From Atrina japonica (taxonomy: Eukaryota > Mollusca > Bivalvia > Pterioida > Pinnidae): DNA of 64,000 bases. Location of the stretch: assembly GCA_030159075.1 (NCBI GenBank), contig BROG01000954.1:124001-188000 (forward strand), written 5' to 3'. Under the pieces are notes generated by a model that saw only the letters and a list, made by a program, of their open reading frames with translations, did no database searches and was not told where the DNA came from. The translations under genes were made by a program, and so were the position numbers. Shown piece after piece: positions 23,480 to 35,842 of the stretch (the first letter of the stretch is position 1; each line of letters starts with the position of its first letter).

Positions 23480-24270
23480 ATTCTTGAATTTCAAAAACAG
23501 TTTTGGAAAAAAATTATATCTATACACGTAAAATAACCGATCACCCCTGTTTTGATCTAATGTGTGTTTATCATGGTATACCTACACATGTATTCGGTTA
23601 AGTGCAAGCTCCATATCCCGCCAATGAAGCAGCAAAATGCAATGTAAAGTTACGTCCAAATACATGTACATGTATCAAAAAGACAGGAGACCAGGTATAT
23701 GTGAAATAATCATTTCTTGCTTTTGTCTAAGAATCTGATTAAATATAGAGACATAGTTTAAACCAAAGTACTAATGTTACAAATGGTAAAACTTTAAATG
23801 ACATTAACAACTCATAAACACTATTTTATACATATGTCCAACATCTAGACCAGAAAACATACAAACGTTAGTTTAAGTCCTCTATATACATATACTGCAA
23901 ACGGAATGATTCTATTATCAACAACGCATAGCCATGGCGGAGTTATATTTGTTTTCTTTAGAGTTTGACCCTGCCAGTTTCAATTTGCATATTTAACCGA
24001 GTTCAACAGTAAATGATATAAAGAGTTTTCTCCTTTAGGCATTATATCATAAAATATAATTAAATGACAAGACGATGAATTTCGAAATAAATAAGAGCTC
24101 CCAAGTTACTCAGAATATATGGTTTGATTCTTCATATGACGCCATGTTTCTTTATGAAGCACCACTCCATTTGCGTCTGTATTTTCAGAGAGAGAGAGAG
24201 AGAGTTAGTTTATGTTGTAGTTTACCTCTAAGCTGTTAGGCATGGGTGAAATTATTTTAGCAAGAAAATA

Positions 24271-24346
<76 letters not shown>

Positions 24347-25022
24347 ATGTTGTTTAAATGAAAACACAGCGAATATTTCAAATGATTCATTTATGTGTTT
24401 TTAGAGAAGTTTCTAGAACCGTTTTTCTAAGTGAAAAGTTGTTTTTCTAATATCACAAAATGTGTTAGTCGTACAGGTAACACGGATAAATAAGTCACCT
24501 TGCTAGCTAGATACTGCACAGATGTTTACAGCAAAAATAACGAAAGTACAGTAAATGCTCAATATGTTTCCACCTTGCTAGCGTAGCATTGCATCACGAA
24601 GTATTTATGATACCTGATACCATAAAGGAAACAAAACATGTTTATCGCTTCATTGTGTAAAAAACGTTATATATTACATAAAACATATACGAGTAGTGCA
24701 TTCTGTAGACGTATTAAGCATATTACTAGCAGTGTTTTTGTCAATAAAACTTCAGCAATTGAACCAATAGATGTAAACTTCTGAAGCAAAAAGTGGTATC
24801 ATACAATGCCCAAATGTAAGATTTCCTATTTTTCATTACATATGGATATTTGCATCAATGTTCATGGTTTCATTTTCATTTTCACGGTTCAAATTCAAGA
24901 ATATAGTTTTCACTGCTTTATTTTCCTCCTACATTTCAGTGTTTAATATCAGTTTTAGTTAAATACAATAACTGTGCAGTTTTTTAATTCACTTCATAAC
25001 TATGCAACCATTTTTACCACAT
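23480..25022. other. Non-coding stretch with (GA)n and (CA)n microsatellites
   Basis: Short (AG)n at 24187-24204 and a long (CA)n at about 24272-24344. Otherwise AT-rich with no gene. Confidence 0.6.
24272..24344. repeat. (CA)n microsatellite
   Basis: About 36 uninterrupted CA units. Confidence 0.95.
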
Positions 25023-25675
25023 CAGGCTTGTCTACTTGTAGGGTAATAATCAGGCTTGTCTACTTGTAGGGTAATAATTAGACTTGTCTACTTGTAGGGT
25101 AATAATCAGACTTGTCTACTTGTAGGGTAATAATCAGACTTGTCTACTTGTAGGGTAATAATCAGGCTTGTCTACTTGTAGGGTAATAATCAGGCTTGTC
25201 TACTTGTAGGGTAATAATCAGGCTTGTCTACTTGTAGGGTAATAATCAGACTTGTCTACTTGTAGTGTATTAATCAGGCTTGTCTACTTGTCGGGTAATA
25301 ATCAGGCTTGTCTACTTGTAGGGTAATAATCAGGTTTGTCTACTTGTAGGGTAATAATCAGGCTTGTCTACTTGTAGGGTAATAATCAGACTTGTCTACT
25401 TGTAGGGTAATAATCAGGCATGTCTACTTGTAGGGTAATAATCAGGCTTGTCTACTTGTAGGGTAATAATCAGGCTTGTCTACTTGTCGGGTAATAATCA
25501 GGCTTGTCTACTTGTCGGGTAATAATCAGGCTTGTCTACTTGTCGGGTAATAATCAGGTTTGTCTACTTGTACGGTAATAATCAGGCTTGTCTAATTGTC
25601 GGGTAATAATCAGGCTTGTCTACTTGTAGGGTAATAATCAGGCTTGTCTACTTGGATTTCATTGTACGGTAATAA
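25023..25675. repeat. 28-bp tandem repeat, 22 full units
   Basis: The unit begins CAGGCTTGTCTACTTGTAGG and ends GTAATAAT. Twenty-two full units run from 25023 to 25638 without a single length change (22 x 28 = 616), followed by a partial, altered unit. Recurrent point variants are CAGACTTG, TTGTCGGG and TTGTACGG. Confidence 0.95.
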
Positions 25676-25966
25676 GTGTGTCGACCATGTTGACATATAA
25701 AATTATACATAGCAAAATTACAAACATTACAGGACTTCTTGTCTTACATATATGGTGGAAATTGCACAAACATGGAACTCTGGAAATTCCAGTTTTGTGA
25801 TCTGATGAACTGGAGGAACAAGCAACCCATACCTACTACCCTGCGTGAATCCGCACTGAAATCGAAATGAGTACAAAATATTCTTACGCTTACTGCATGG
25901 AAACAATATGATCTTAGGCGCATTCAAAAATCAAATTATAGTAAATATGCCATTGTCAATACTCTA
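25676..25966. other. Spacer between two tandem arrays
   Basis: Unique-looking sequence. A 66-codon minus-strand frame covers it, without recognisable similarity. Confidence 0.4.
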
Positions 25967-27232
25967 TAGTGCTAACCAGATACCCAAGTAATATTAGGCT
26001 ATGCCATTGTCGATCTATAATGCTAACCGAATACCCAAGCAATATTAGGCCATGTCATTGTCAATTATCTAAAGTGCTAACCGGATACCCTAGTAATATT
26101 ATGCTATGTCAAGCATCTATAGTGCTAACCGGATACCCATGCAATATCATAATATAACAAGCATCTATAGTGCTAACCGGATACCCAAGCAATATTGTGC
26201 TATGTCGAGCATCTATAGTGCTAACCGGATACCCAAGCAATATTATGCTCTATCAAGTATCTATAGTGCTAACCGGATACCCAAGCAATATTAGGTCATG
26301 TCGTTGTCAACTATCTAAAGTGCTAACTGGATACCCCAGTAATATTAGACGATGTCATTGTCAAGAATTTAAAATGCTAACCGAAAACCCAAGCAATATT
26401 AGGCTATGCCATATTCAGAGATCTATAGTGCTAACCGAATACCCAAGCAATATATGCTATGCCAAGCATCTATAGTGCTAACCGGATACCCAAGCAATAC
26501 TATGCTATGTCAAGCATCTATAGTGCTAACCGGATACCCAAGCAATATTATGCTATGCTAAGCATCTACAGAGCTAACCGCATACCCAAGCACTATTATG
26601 CTATATCAAGTATCTATAGTGCTAACTGAATACCCAAGCAATATTAGGTCATATCGTTGTCAACTATCTAAAGTGCTAACCGGATACCCCAGTAATATAA
26701 AACGATGTCATTGTCAAGAATCTAAAATGCTAACCGGAAACCCAAGCAATATTATGCTATGCCATATTCAACGATCTATAGTGCTAACCGAATACCCAAG
26801 CATATTAGGTCATGTCATTGTCAATTATCTAAAGTGTTAACCGGATACCCAAGTAATATTATGCTATGTCAAATATCTATAGCGCTAACTGGATACCCAA
26901 GCAATACTATGCTATGTCAAGCATCTATAGCGCTAACCGGATACCCAAGCAATATTATGCTATGTCAAGCATCTATAGTACTAATGGTATACCTAAGCAA
27001 TATTATGCTATGTCAAGCATCTATAGTGCTAACCGGATACCCAAGCAATATTAGGCCTTGTCATTGTTAAGCATCTATAGTACTAACCGGATACCCAAGC
27101 ACTATTATGCTATGTCAAGCATCTATAGTGCTAACTGAAAACCCAAGCAATATTAGGCCTTGTCATTGTTAAGCATCTATAGTACTAAACGGAAACACAA
27201 AGAATAGTAAGCTTTGTCAAGCATCTAGGGTT
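25967..27232. repeat. ~48/53-bp tandem repeat array, about 26 units
   Basis: The core of each unit is AGTGCTAACCGGATACCCA followed by AGCAATATTA and one of two spacers. The short form is TGCTATGTCAAGCATCTAT (48-base unit). The long form is GGYCATGTCATTGTCAA.TATCTAA (53-54-base unit). Both are interleaved through the array, and units near the ends are the most diverged. The open frames across it are by-products. Confidence 0.9.
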
Positions 27233-27235
27233 CTA

Positions 27236-27885
27236 TTCTGACACGGTAATGATATGAGGGTATGTATGATATAAATTCCAGAGGTTCCGTTGATACATTT
27301 CAAATGCAAATAATTGTTCGTGTCACTAGACACAAATCGCAGCTCCATTAATTCATTTGGTTGACTGAAATAGGATACCCGAAAAGAATTAAACCATAGA
27401 GCATATTGGAAACTAAGTATTATCTTGTAATATATAGATAATTCCGCTGTAGCATTAGAAACCCGATATAAACATGTTTTGGTGTAAAACCAATAAAATG
27501 TTGAAAACATTTAGTTCGAGATCTATGCTGAAGCACGAGGTAAACAAAACACAGCGATGACCTAATTCCACACATACCAGTATATGACGGAAGTCACATT
27601 CAATTTATACTCATGACTTGCGACAACGTGACTACAAGAAGTGAAAAATTCAAACTCTCTATATTTTTATGTTTGAAATTAATAAATATCAGACGAGATC
27701 ATTGGTTAAGAAGAGAGAAAACATTCTTATAAATTAAAAATGCCGTGAATGCTATTAGCCAGTTACACTGACATATCAGTCCATTGTTCAAAGCGGTTGC
27801 CACAAACGACGCAATTAATGCGCATCAGTTTAACTTAATTAGCTGTGTTTACCAAAAAGATTATGTCAAGTTTTTTATTATCAAC
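27236..27885. other. Non-coding stretch
   Basis: No gene recognised. A 97-codon minus-strand frame at 27217-27510 overlaps the array edge and lacks gene-like signals. Confidence 0.4.
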
Positions 27886-28268
27886 AGATGGTGGGCTATT
27901 CAAATCGCCTTGCGTCCGTGGTCCGTGGTCCGTCGTCCGTCTTTAAACAATTCTTGTTATCGCTATTTCTCAGAAAATATTAAAGGAACTTTTATGAAAT
28001 TTGACATATAGGTTCTCCTTTAGAACTAGTTGTGCACTGTATATTTTCAGGCGGATCGGATAACAAAATGGCTGCCAGGCGGCCATCTTGGATTTTGACA
28101 ATTAAAGTTTGTTATCGCTATTTCTCAAAAAGTACTGAAGGGATCTTCGTGAAATTGACATATAGGTTCTCCTTGAAGTCTAGTTGTGCACTGTACATTT
28201 TCAGGCGGGTCGGATCACAAAATGGCTGCCAGGCGGCAATCTTGGATTTTAACAAAAAATGTATTTCT
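27886..28268 (+). repeat. Dispersed mollusc repeat with internal duplication
   Basis: Starts GATGGTGGGCTATTCAAATC, then GTCCGTGGTCCGTGGTCCG. It continues with two tandem copies of a ~160-base block (TTGTTATCGCTATTTCTCA .. ATATAGGTTCTCCTT .. TTTTCAGGCGG.TCGGAT .. ATGGCTGCCAGGCGGC.ATC) at about 27954 and 28110. I recognise this as a common bivalve interspersed repeat. It is related in wording to 2189-2709. Non-coding. Confidence 0.6.
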
Positions 28269-28334
28269 TGAAAACCATTCACATGTCTATCCCTAAGTCT
28301 ATTCCTGTTTGTTATGTTATATAGACACATTCAT

Positions 28335-28600
28335 TGGTGTATAGTAGGGTCATTGGGGGGGGGGGGTTCTGCCCACCCTCTGAAATATATATTTTTACTT
28401 ATAACTTCATAGAGAACATTCAGTGATGTATATGGGGGTCCTGCCCCAACCCCAAAATATACATGTTTACTTATAATTTAAAAACCGTTCATAGCCCCAC
28501 CCTTAAACCATATATATTACTGATTGTTATGGGAAAACACATTCAGAAGTGTATGTACGGGTCCTGTCCCAGCCCCTGAAATATATACTTACTATACTTT
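28335..28600. repeat. Diverged three-unit G/C-rich repeat
   Basis: Three related blocks contain a GTRTATGNNGGGTCCTGCCCCA-like word followed by AAATATATA and TTACTTATAA, at about 28340, 28420 and 28540. The first holds a ten-base G run. Confidence 0.4.
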
Positions 28601-28874
28601 GCTACATTTGATATCAAAGCCGGTACCAGCGAGAAATATAATTATGTGTAATTCAGCATTTTTACTTCTAGAGGTTGACAAGTATGGTTAAGCTATCTTG
28701 GATTATAGCACTTTATATTTGGTATTGTTATGATCTTGTGAAAAAGCACTTGACATATATTTAGGTTTTAGTTCAAATTCATCATTGAGCCCCAAAATAA
28801 GAGAAAAGAACAGTCTGACATAGATCAAATGGAGAACATTCGATGGTTGGCGCCAAGGACCTAATTTAACTTCT

Positions 28875-29405
28875 TGTACTCAATGTACAATAACAAATAA
28901 GAGCTATAAGCAAGCATTACTATACAATTTTATATTCCTATACAATTTTATATTTCTACTGTATAGTTGTTAAATTTCACGGAGAGAAAATTTCGCGTTT
29001 TTTTCTAAAAGGAACTTATTCACTGGTATCAAATTTCGCGCAAGATTAGTTGCGAATTGTCTTTCTGATACTTCCTAAGTGTAAGGTATTATATTCACGG
29101 GTATTTAATTTCGCGGTATTTTCTTTGACCGTGTATATAGCGAAATTAAATCCCACCGCGAATAAAAGCAACTATACAGTATATAGTTTGTGAAATTAAA
29201 GTTGGATCCAGTGTGGTATACATATACAAATACAATGTAGCACTGTTCAGATTATCAATTGCAAGAGAATAATTGCCAAACTGGCACAAAATGTATAGGG
29301 ATTTTAAGAATTATGTCTGTGTATATCTCTTTATGTTATTGTATATCAATCTAAATTGGAAAAAGGGAAAGAAAAAATGCCCCTTTAAGCTCTTGAAATA
29401 AAATT
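28875..29405 (+). repeat. Duplicated segment, copy 1 (interrupted by a MITE)
   Basis: Matches 29990-30315 over GATGTACAATAACAAATAAG, the GGTCC.GTGTGGTAT.CATATACAAATA block, TGTGTATATCTCTTT and GCCCCTTTAA. Unlike copy 2 it contains the palindromic element at 28958-29180. Confidence 0.6.
28958..29180. mobile_element. 223-bp palindromic MITE with empty paralogous site
   Basis: Perfect 12-bp terminal inverted repeats, ACTGTATAGTTG and CAACTATACAGT, with further inverted words (TTTCGCG / CGCGAAT, AATTTCGC / GCGAAATT) inside. It lies within a segment whose second copy (29990-30315) lacks it: there CTGTATACTTTGTG replaces the element and its borders. This shows insertion, probably with a TA duplication. 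Confidence 0.7.
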
Positions 29406-29989
29406 AAAAAAAACGTATATAAACAGCTGTTCTTAGTTGGTATTGAAATTGATTTACAAGAATTGATTTTATATTCGCGGGTCATTGTGAAATTACCTTA
29501 ATGAAAAGTGTTCATACTGTTTACGTAATTCGAAAACACACTCAGTCTTCATTCATGTCATTTCGCAATAAAGAATATACCATGCTGGACGGTATTTAGA
29601 CGCATTCAAGATAACCTGCGTCTGGGGAAAATAAACATATCGTTTTTTGGCAGAAAACATCTTAATGGTAGTGAATTAGGCACCCATATTTTGTTTATAA
29701 TTGTCAGGCGCGTCTAATTATCACACGAGTCTAATAACCAAGGAGTGCTATAGTAAATATTTCATTCCAATATTTTATCATTATTTCAAATTCAAATCAT
29801 CAAGAAACGATTTACTTGGGAGAATGAGTAGGAAACTGGTATACAATAAAGTTTATGTTAATAGCTTTATATTTATGTATTCTGACAAAACTGACAAATA
29901 ATCTATTTATCATTCTTGCCTATGTAAACATTTTAAAGTGACATTAGCTATGTTTATCCAAAAATTATTTTAATTTTTTTTTCTACTTT
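29406..29989. other. Non-coding stretch
   Basis: No supported gene or element. Confidence 0.5.
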
Positions 29990-30315
29990 TACTACTTATA
30001 CTTGATGTACAATAACAAATAAGAGCTATACACAGGCATACAAAATCTTATACTCCTGTATACTTTGTGAAAATAACGTCAGGGTTAGGTCCGGTGTGGT
30101 ATTCATATACAAATAGTATGGTTGCAAGTGAAAAAGTGCCAAACCTGTGTTTCTGGAGAAGTTTTCACAAAATATGTAGTAAGTTAAGAATTTTTATACC
30201 TGTGTATATCTCTTTCCTGTTATTTTATATTAGTATAAGTAGTAAAAAAGAAAAATATAGTTTTGATATAAACATAGCTAATGCCCCTTTAAATGTTTTT
30301 AATTAAAAATTATTC
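29990..30315 (+). repeat. Duplicated segment, copy 2 (without MITE)
   Basis: Paralogue of 28875-29405; see there. It gives the uninterrupted form of the segment. Confidence 0.6.
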
Positions 30316-30329
30316 AATACTGAGATTCT

Positions 30330-30333
<4 letters not shown>

Positions 30334-30373
<40 letters not shown>

Positions 30374-30395
30374 GAGAGAGAGACAGAGAGAGAGA
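30334..30395. repeat. (AG)n microsatellite
   Basis: About 62 bases of AG with two ACAG interruptions. Confidence 0.95.
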
Positions 30396-31070
30396 TTCTT
30401 AACTACTCTACAATGTCTATTGAGTACTGAAGTTCATTTGTTCATCTGAAACAGAAAATAAATATAAAACCAATTGATTGGAACTAGACTTTATAAATTA
30501 CATTTTTGTTCAAATATTCACATGCGTTGATTGGCTTAGACATATTACCAAATATAGATGACTCAACAACTGCAAGTCATGTGACTATTCAAAGCCGGGT
30601 CGGTCCTGTTTCTGTGTCCGTGCAATCGCCCAAACCATCAGGTGATCAATACTAAGATGCCATAACAAGTTCTAAATAGCATTTTTTCCGTTCGATTATC
30701 TCCTGAAATATGACGTACACGTAATAATTTCTGGCAATTTTACTGTGCTATAGGCATAATCAAACAATCTTTCTTCTGTATGAAGTATGGCTATATTTAA
30801 AATGAATGGAAAAAATCATTAATAATCAATGGCGACTACATTTAATGGCACTGGTTAACTTATCATTCTATCGACCAATTATATAAGTGTCTCTTGAACC
30901 CTGTAGATCATCGTACATTTTGCAAACTCATTGAGGAAATGTCTGTATATCTTCCTTTCATAATCAAAGTGTTAGAAGATGTCCATATCTATGCTTACAT
31001 CTGTTATAACTATACTTCGAAATATCATTTACAATAAAATACTATAATAAACTATATCTTAGTATTGATC
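30396..31070. other. Non-coding stretch
   Basis: Nothing recognised. Confidence 0.5.
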
Positions 31071-31209
31071 ACAATAATAAATCAGGCGTTTTTGTTTAAC
31101 TGGATAAAAGTTGTTACTGTAATTCTAGTTACTTATAGTAAATCATAGTTTTTTATATAATAGTAACAACTTTTATCCAGTTAAACAAAAACGCCTGATT
31201 TATTATTGT
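31071..31209. mobile_element. 139-bp foldback element with perfect 48-bp arms
   Basis: The arms at 31071-31118 and 31162-31209 are exact inverted complements over all 48 bases (start ACAATAATAAATCAGGCG), separated by a 43-base loop. The absence of any mismatch suggests a recent insertion or an active sequence-homogenising process. It is followed by an (AT)n array. The transposon family is unknown. Confidence 0.8.
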
Positions 31210-31239
31210 AACAGCTGATCTATATATCGTATACACATG

Positions 31240-31241
<2 letters not shown>

Positions 31242-31324
<83 letters not shown>
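31242..31324. repeat. (AT)n microsatellite
   Basis: About 83 bases of AT units. Confidence 0.95.
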
Positions 31325-31326
<2 letters not shown>

Positions 31327-31332
31327 CATAAG

Positions 31333-31462
31333 GAGAAATTTTAGCGAGGATTCAATTTTCGCATCATTAGCGAGGATATCGCTAACAATTCATCTTCATC
31401 ATCGGTAAGAATTATATTTAAATTAAATCGCTAAAATTACTTCTCGCTAAAATTATATAACA
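31333..31462. mobile_element. Small palindromic MITE-like element
   Basis: GAGAAATTTTAGCGAGG at the left and CGCTAAAATT..TTCTCGCTAAAATT at the right are inverted relatives. The interior also repeats AGCGAGGAT. It abuts the (AT)n array. Confidence 0.4.
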
Positions 31463-32577
31463 TGTTTTTAGTACAAAACGCTAGTATCACAAATCATCAA
31501 TGTATTTAAAACATCACTATTTATCTTTCCTGAGATTTCCGTATCAGATGTATATGAAAAGTGCGCATTTACCTATTATATTATAGAAATCGGTTTGACA
31601 TAACACCAACGACCAGAAAGGCGTCAATACTTTTGAAAGTAGGCCTATATTTGTCAAAGCAGAGAGATTGTGAAAAAAAGAAAAAACACAAAAAGAGAAA
31701 TATCCGCACATAATTTTATCTTAGCATCCAATCCATGACGGTGTATGACATGATTTTATTATGTTTTATAGTTCACCGGGTTCTCTCCAACGTAAGAGCC
31801 ATTGAAAACGAGTTGATAGTAGCCGTTGGGTTTAGAAATTATAAAGCAAATTTAATCTATTTATTTGGTTAAGTCCAGGATTACTATTCTGATGTTCATA
31901 ACAGTCATTGTCTGTTAAAGTACGAGTTTGCCCAGAGTTCATTTTCTACCCCATGTTTAATGTAAACAATATGTCAGTTCGTGTTGTAAGGCCAGTGAAC
32001 AGTTCAAATACGTCATTACACAAATTATATACGTGAGATTTCCCCTTGCATTATCATGTCATATTGCTCTAAATTGTAAACAATTATACATCGTCAACAG
32101 CTAGCTTCATTTGGCTACCTGTGTTATTTTAGACAGAACACTACTGACCTCTAAGATTCAGGCCGTAGAGGACGGTAAGGTCAATAACGTCTTCCGCGCG
32201 TTTTAGTTTTACCTTGACTGATAATGTACTCACGTTTCGACATCATGACAACAATATATAGTGGTATACCTAGATATATCTGATCTTTACCGGGTTTATA
32301 AAGTCACTACAAGAGAGAGGTATAGAAGAAAAGATTACACTTATCATAACATCCATACGTTGTGTCTACACATATCGGATAATATCTAATCAAACAAATA
32401 TAGCTAGGTTATTAATAGGCCGTAATTCAGCCCCGATTTTGAGTTTCTTTTTGTGGTAAAACCAGGCCCTGATTTCACAAAAAATAATTTAGAATTGTGT
32501 AAGAATTTCTGCCTAGGATATATTAGGCCTGTATCATCATCTGTGGCAAAAACATTGAATGATAAGTTTGATATGAG
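31463..32577. other. Non-coding stretch
   Basis: No gene, tandem repeat or recognised element. Confidence 0.5.
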
Positions 32578-32579
32578 CG

Positions 32580-32749
32580 GTATACCAAATTATAATTCTT
32601 CAGGATGTCCAGAATACATATACAAATTTGGTGAACATTGGACAAGCACGGACCTCTGGAAATCCAGTGGTAGGATCAGGTGTCATGGAGGAGTAAGCAT
32701 CCACTGTCGACCGGTCACACCCGCGTGAGTCCACAGTCAAACTCAAATG
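32580..32749 (-). mobile_element. PLE 3' tail fragment (copy B)
   Basis: Minus-strand tail: ATACCAAA.TATAA (3' end of the sense tail), AGGATGTCCAG, GACAAGCACGGACCTCTGG, then the GTCGACCGGTCACACCCGC block and GTGAGTCCACAGTCAA. No RT sequence is attached. Confidence 0.75.
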
Positions 32750-33055
32750 TCGTATTAAGATATTATTGTTCAAACCAATGACATTCGTCATATAGGTGTA
32801 TAACCCATGATTTATGTTCCCTGTCATACTGGGGGTATCTAAATCAATTTGTACAAAAATGAATAATCGATACATTGGAAGCGAACTAATCATGGAATCA
32901 TTCCAAGAATCATTCTCAAATATGTTACTAAAATTGTCTTCAACAGTTACAAACAAAACGTGCCACACATTTGAAACATTTTGCACCACATTAATCAGTC
33001 AACATCGGACATAACCTAATGATATCACTAACTCTGTATATTCAGTACCTGAATA
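32750..33055. other. Spacer between two PLE tail fragments of opposite orientation
   Basis: No gene. The fragments flanking it form an inverted pair. Confidence 0.4.
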
Positions 33056-33178
33056 TATGGCACCTGATCCCACCTCTTGGTTTCCAGAGGTTCGTGTTTG
33101 TCCATTTTTGCCGGATTTGTATCTGTGTCCTGGACATCCTATAGATTTATACTTTGGTATCTGAGATATTTTATATTA
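33056..33178 (+). mobile_element. PLE 3' tail fragment (copy C)
   Basis: Plus-strand tail, starting at ATGGCACCTGATCCCACCTC and ending ACTTTGGTATCTGAGATATT, the family 3' terminus. 5'-truncated within the tail. Confidence 0.8.
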
Positions 33179-33179
33179 A

Positions 33180-33935
33180 CCACTGTAAAATATGAATATC
33201 GTAGCTTTTTAGGCGTTTACAACTTAAACGGTACTATCAACTCGATATACATGTATAATTAAGGTGATACTGAAATACAATGTACCAAAATGACAAAAAT
33301 CAGAAGTCAAAAGTATGTTTACATGTCTATGATTGGATACCCGCTTTAGTCTGAGTCAAATTTATTTTTATTCTTAAGTTAATTGTATAATATTTTAAAA
33401 CTTGTACCTTTAGAATTGTTATCAATAGTACAATAATAATTAAAAAGATTCAGATTAAAAATAATTCGCTTGTTAAATTGAAATCTTAAGTCTAAATATT
33501 ATTAACAATACCAAAGTTTAAAAAACGGGCCGAATCAAATGCTCTGTGCAGATGATCTTATTCAAATTGATGAAAAAGTACAGTATGGTAACATTATGGG
33601 TCAAACGCCAACATTTTATCTAAATACTAGACCGTTATATATATATCGAGGATGACAATGTCTGATAAGTTATCTATGCTAGACGAGATAAAAACAGGTT
33701 TTGTCAATATAACATGGATGATATCTTTGCTATAGACCCAGCTTTCGGATCTGGATTTGGTCGGACCTGAGTGATTTCATAAGAATCTATCTCTTTTCCA
33801 AGAGTTCTTTCCTTGAAAATGGGAGCTACGAACTGTCGAATGAGACACAGAAACGAAGCCAAATCCGACAGCATATTTAGAAATCTTCATATACGTGACA
33901 TCAGCTACAGTATAGCTCTAGATGTTCGATGAAGT
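33180..33935. other. Non-coding stretch
   Basis: At about 33490-33545 a minus-strand piece (TAATAATA, ACCAAAGTT, GGCC, AAATGC words) resembles the segment flanking the hammerhead-like motif at 38692-38736, but the motif itself is not present. Otherwise unremarkable. Confidence 0.4.
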
Positions 33936-34058
33936 CACCTCTGGATTACCAGAGGCCCGTGTTTGTCCATTATCACCAGATATTGTATATGTTTTCTCGG
34001 CATTTTTATACTCGAAGTATAATACCATTATACATTGGTATCTGAGATTTTATATAAG
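33936..34058 (+). mobile_element. PLE 3' tail fragment (copy D), diverged
   Basis: CACCTCTGGATTACCAGAGG, CGTGTTTGTCCATT, then a diverged end TTGGTATCTGAGATTTTATA. The CCTGGACATCC block is lost. Confidence 0.65.
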
Positions 34059-34059
34059 A

Positions 34060-35728
34060 ATAATGACAACTACATATACTTGTTGTACCAGGGAGGAGAC
34101 AGTATGTAATAACAATACAAATAATATAATTATAGCTATGACAACAACGGCTGTACGGAACGACATACTTTCTTATCCAATAGGTTCACCGTGTGGACGA
34201 TGGTTTGTTATTATGCTATACTGTTTGTTTCTAACATTCCACAGCCCTTTCATAAAACAGTACATTTTTGTCTATTCTCCCAAATCGTAAAGTTTGGCTT
34301 CTATTGTCGGTTGTGTATATCAATCACATGGTATGGGGTTTTACAATAATATTACATGCGATATTTATTTATTTATCAATTTGAAAAAATAAATATACCA
34401 AGTAGTTACTCGTGAGAAAAAACACGAATACTATACAAACAGGGAATACTTGGACAAAGGTCAGTTGTCACAGAGCACTCTAGCATCCACTGCCAACTCG
34501 GTCAGCCCTTCATTAGGTCCGTTTACCCAATACACATTTTACTCATCTTGTGAAACATTCACTTGATCCAGATGTGATATCTTTGTTGTTCTTTAGATAA
34601 TCTGTTGTGTTTTTGTTGATGCACTCTTTTTGGTACTGATTTAGTGTAAGTCTTTTGCACGGAAGCGATCGAATTGCTACAAACGTAAACATGTTTACCA
34701 TTACAATACATTGTCGACTGACAGCTGCACTCACTGCTCCCACTACTGTACTATGACTGGCGTGCTATGCTGTACACATATGGACGATTTGGATCTTGAC
34801 CAGTTGTAAAAGGTCAACCTTGTTTATGTTTATACTATGTTTTCAAGTGTGCTAATTAGAGTAGAACGATGTCAACAGATGGTCACGTGTTTCAGCGATT
34901 GAATGACGACACATTATAAGTTAATGCATGTACACATATTTTACATAACATACGATAAAGTAGTCTTTAATGCTGGTCAGAGTATCCCTTAGTTGCTAAG
35001 ATTTTCAGGAATGTCCAAAATAATTCTGAAAAGTTATATTGTTCCCTACAGGACCTACAAATGTCTTAGAAAAAAAACATTGATATCTTTGTTTTGATTT
35101 TAAACTAGGCACAACATAAAGTAATGTAAAATCTACTGGTCATTTGGTCACGCAATAATATAGAATGAATAAACAAATGTTTCATTTGCATTCTTAATAT
35201 GTCTAAGTGTCTATACTGCAGAGCAGATCAGGACACACACACACACATATATATATATGTATATATATGTGTGTTCTTACCTGAACGTATTTTTCTGTAT
35301 ATTGCTATTATAGATAAATACTTTTTATGTTTATCTTTATTTATAAGCTTTGCTTTATATTTATTTATTACAATATCAATTCTCTATAGTATGAAATAAG
35401 AATAAAGGCTGTATTATCAGTTATATTCTTTCAAATCAATATTTTCCAATTGCACAACTTTTATTTGTGAGATGTTCACATTGTATCCACTCTACAAACA
35501 ATGTTACTCAAGAGAGTAGGTTACTAACTGGCTTCTTAGTTTGTAGAATTTACAATGTGCCATAGGAAATCCGTTAGTCAGAAGAAGGTTCATTTTTATG
35601 TGGACTGACACGAATTCTGTGTCATCGGGTTAACGCACTGTCTTAGTAATGTGTCAGTATTTTCTATTTATATATTCACATCGCCGTGTAGAGTAAAATA
35701 TATATATCTAAACATTACGGGCCGCTGA
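34060..35728. other. Non-coding stretch
   Basis: Contains a small (AC)n/(AT)n run at 35232-35274. No gene supported. Confidence 0.5.
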
Positions 35729-35729
35729 A

Positions 35730-35842
35730 ACATTAGGGTATCACAGATAAACCTATATTTAAAACATTAGGGTATCACAGATAAACCTATGCTTTATACA
35801 TTAGGGTGCCATGGATAAAGATATATTTAAAACATTTGCCTT
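35730..35842. repeat. 34-bp tandem repeat, three units
   Basis: ACATTAGGGTATCACAGATA followed by AACCTAT..TTTAAA. Units start at 35730, 35764 and 35799; the third is diverged. Confidence 0.8.

Noticed and set aside
25023..27232. CRISPR-like array
   Set aside because: Units are contiguous tandem repeats without unique spacers, in a eukaryotic genome.
27217..27510. 97-codon minus-strand frame
   Set aside because: Overlaps the end of a tandem array, AT-driven composition, no signals or recognised motifs.
32600..32989. 129-codon minus-strand frame
   Set aside because: Its 3' part is simply the PLE tail sequence (copy B). The rest shows no motif.
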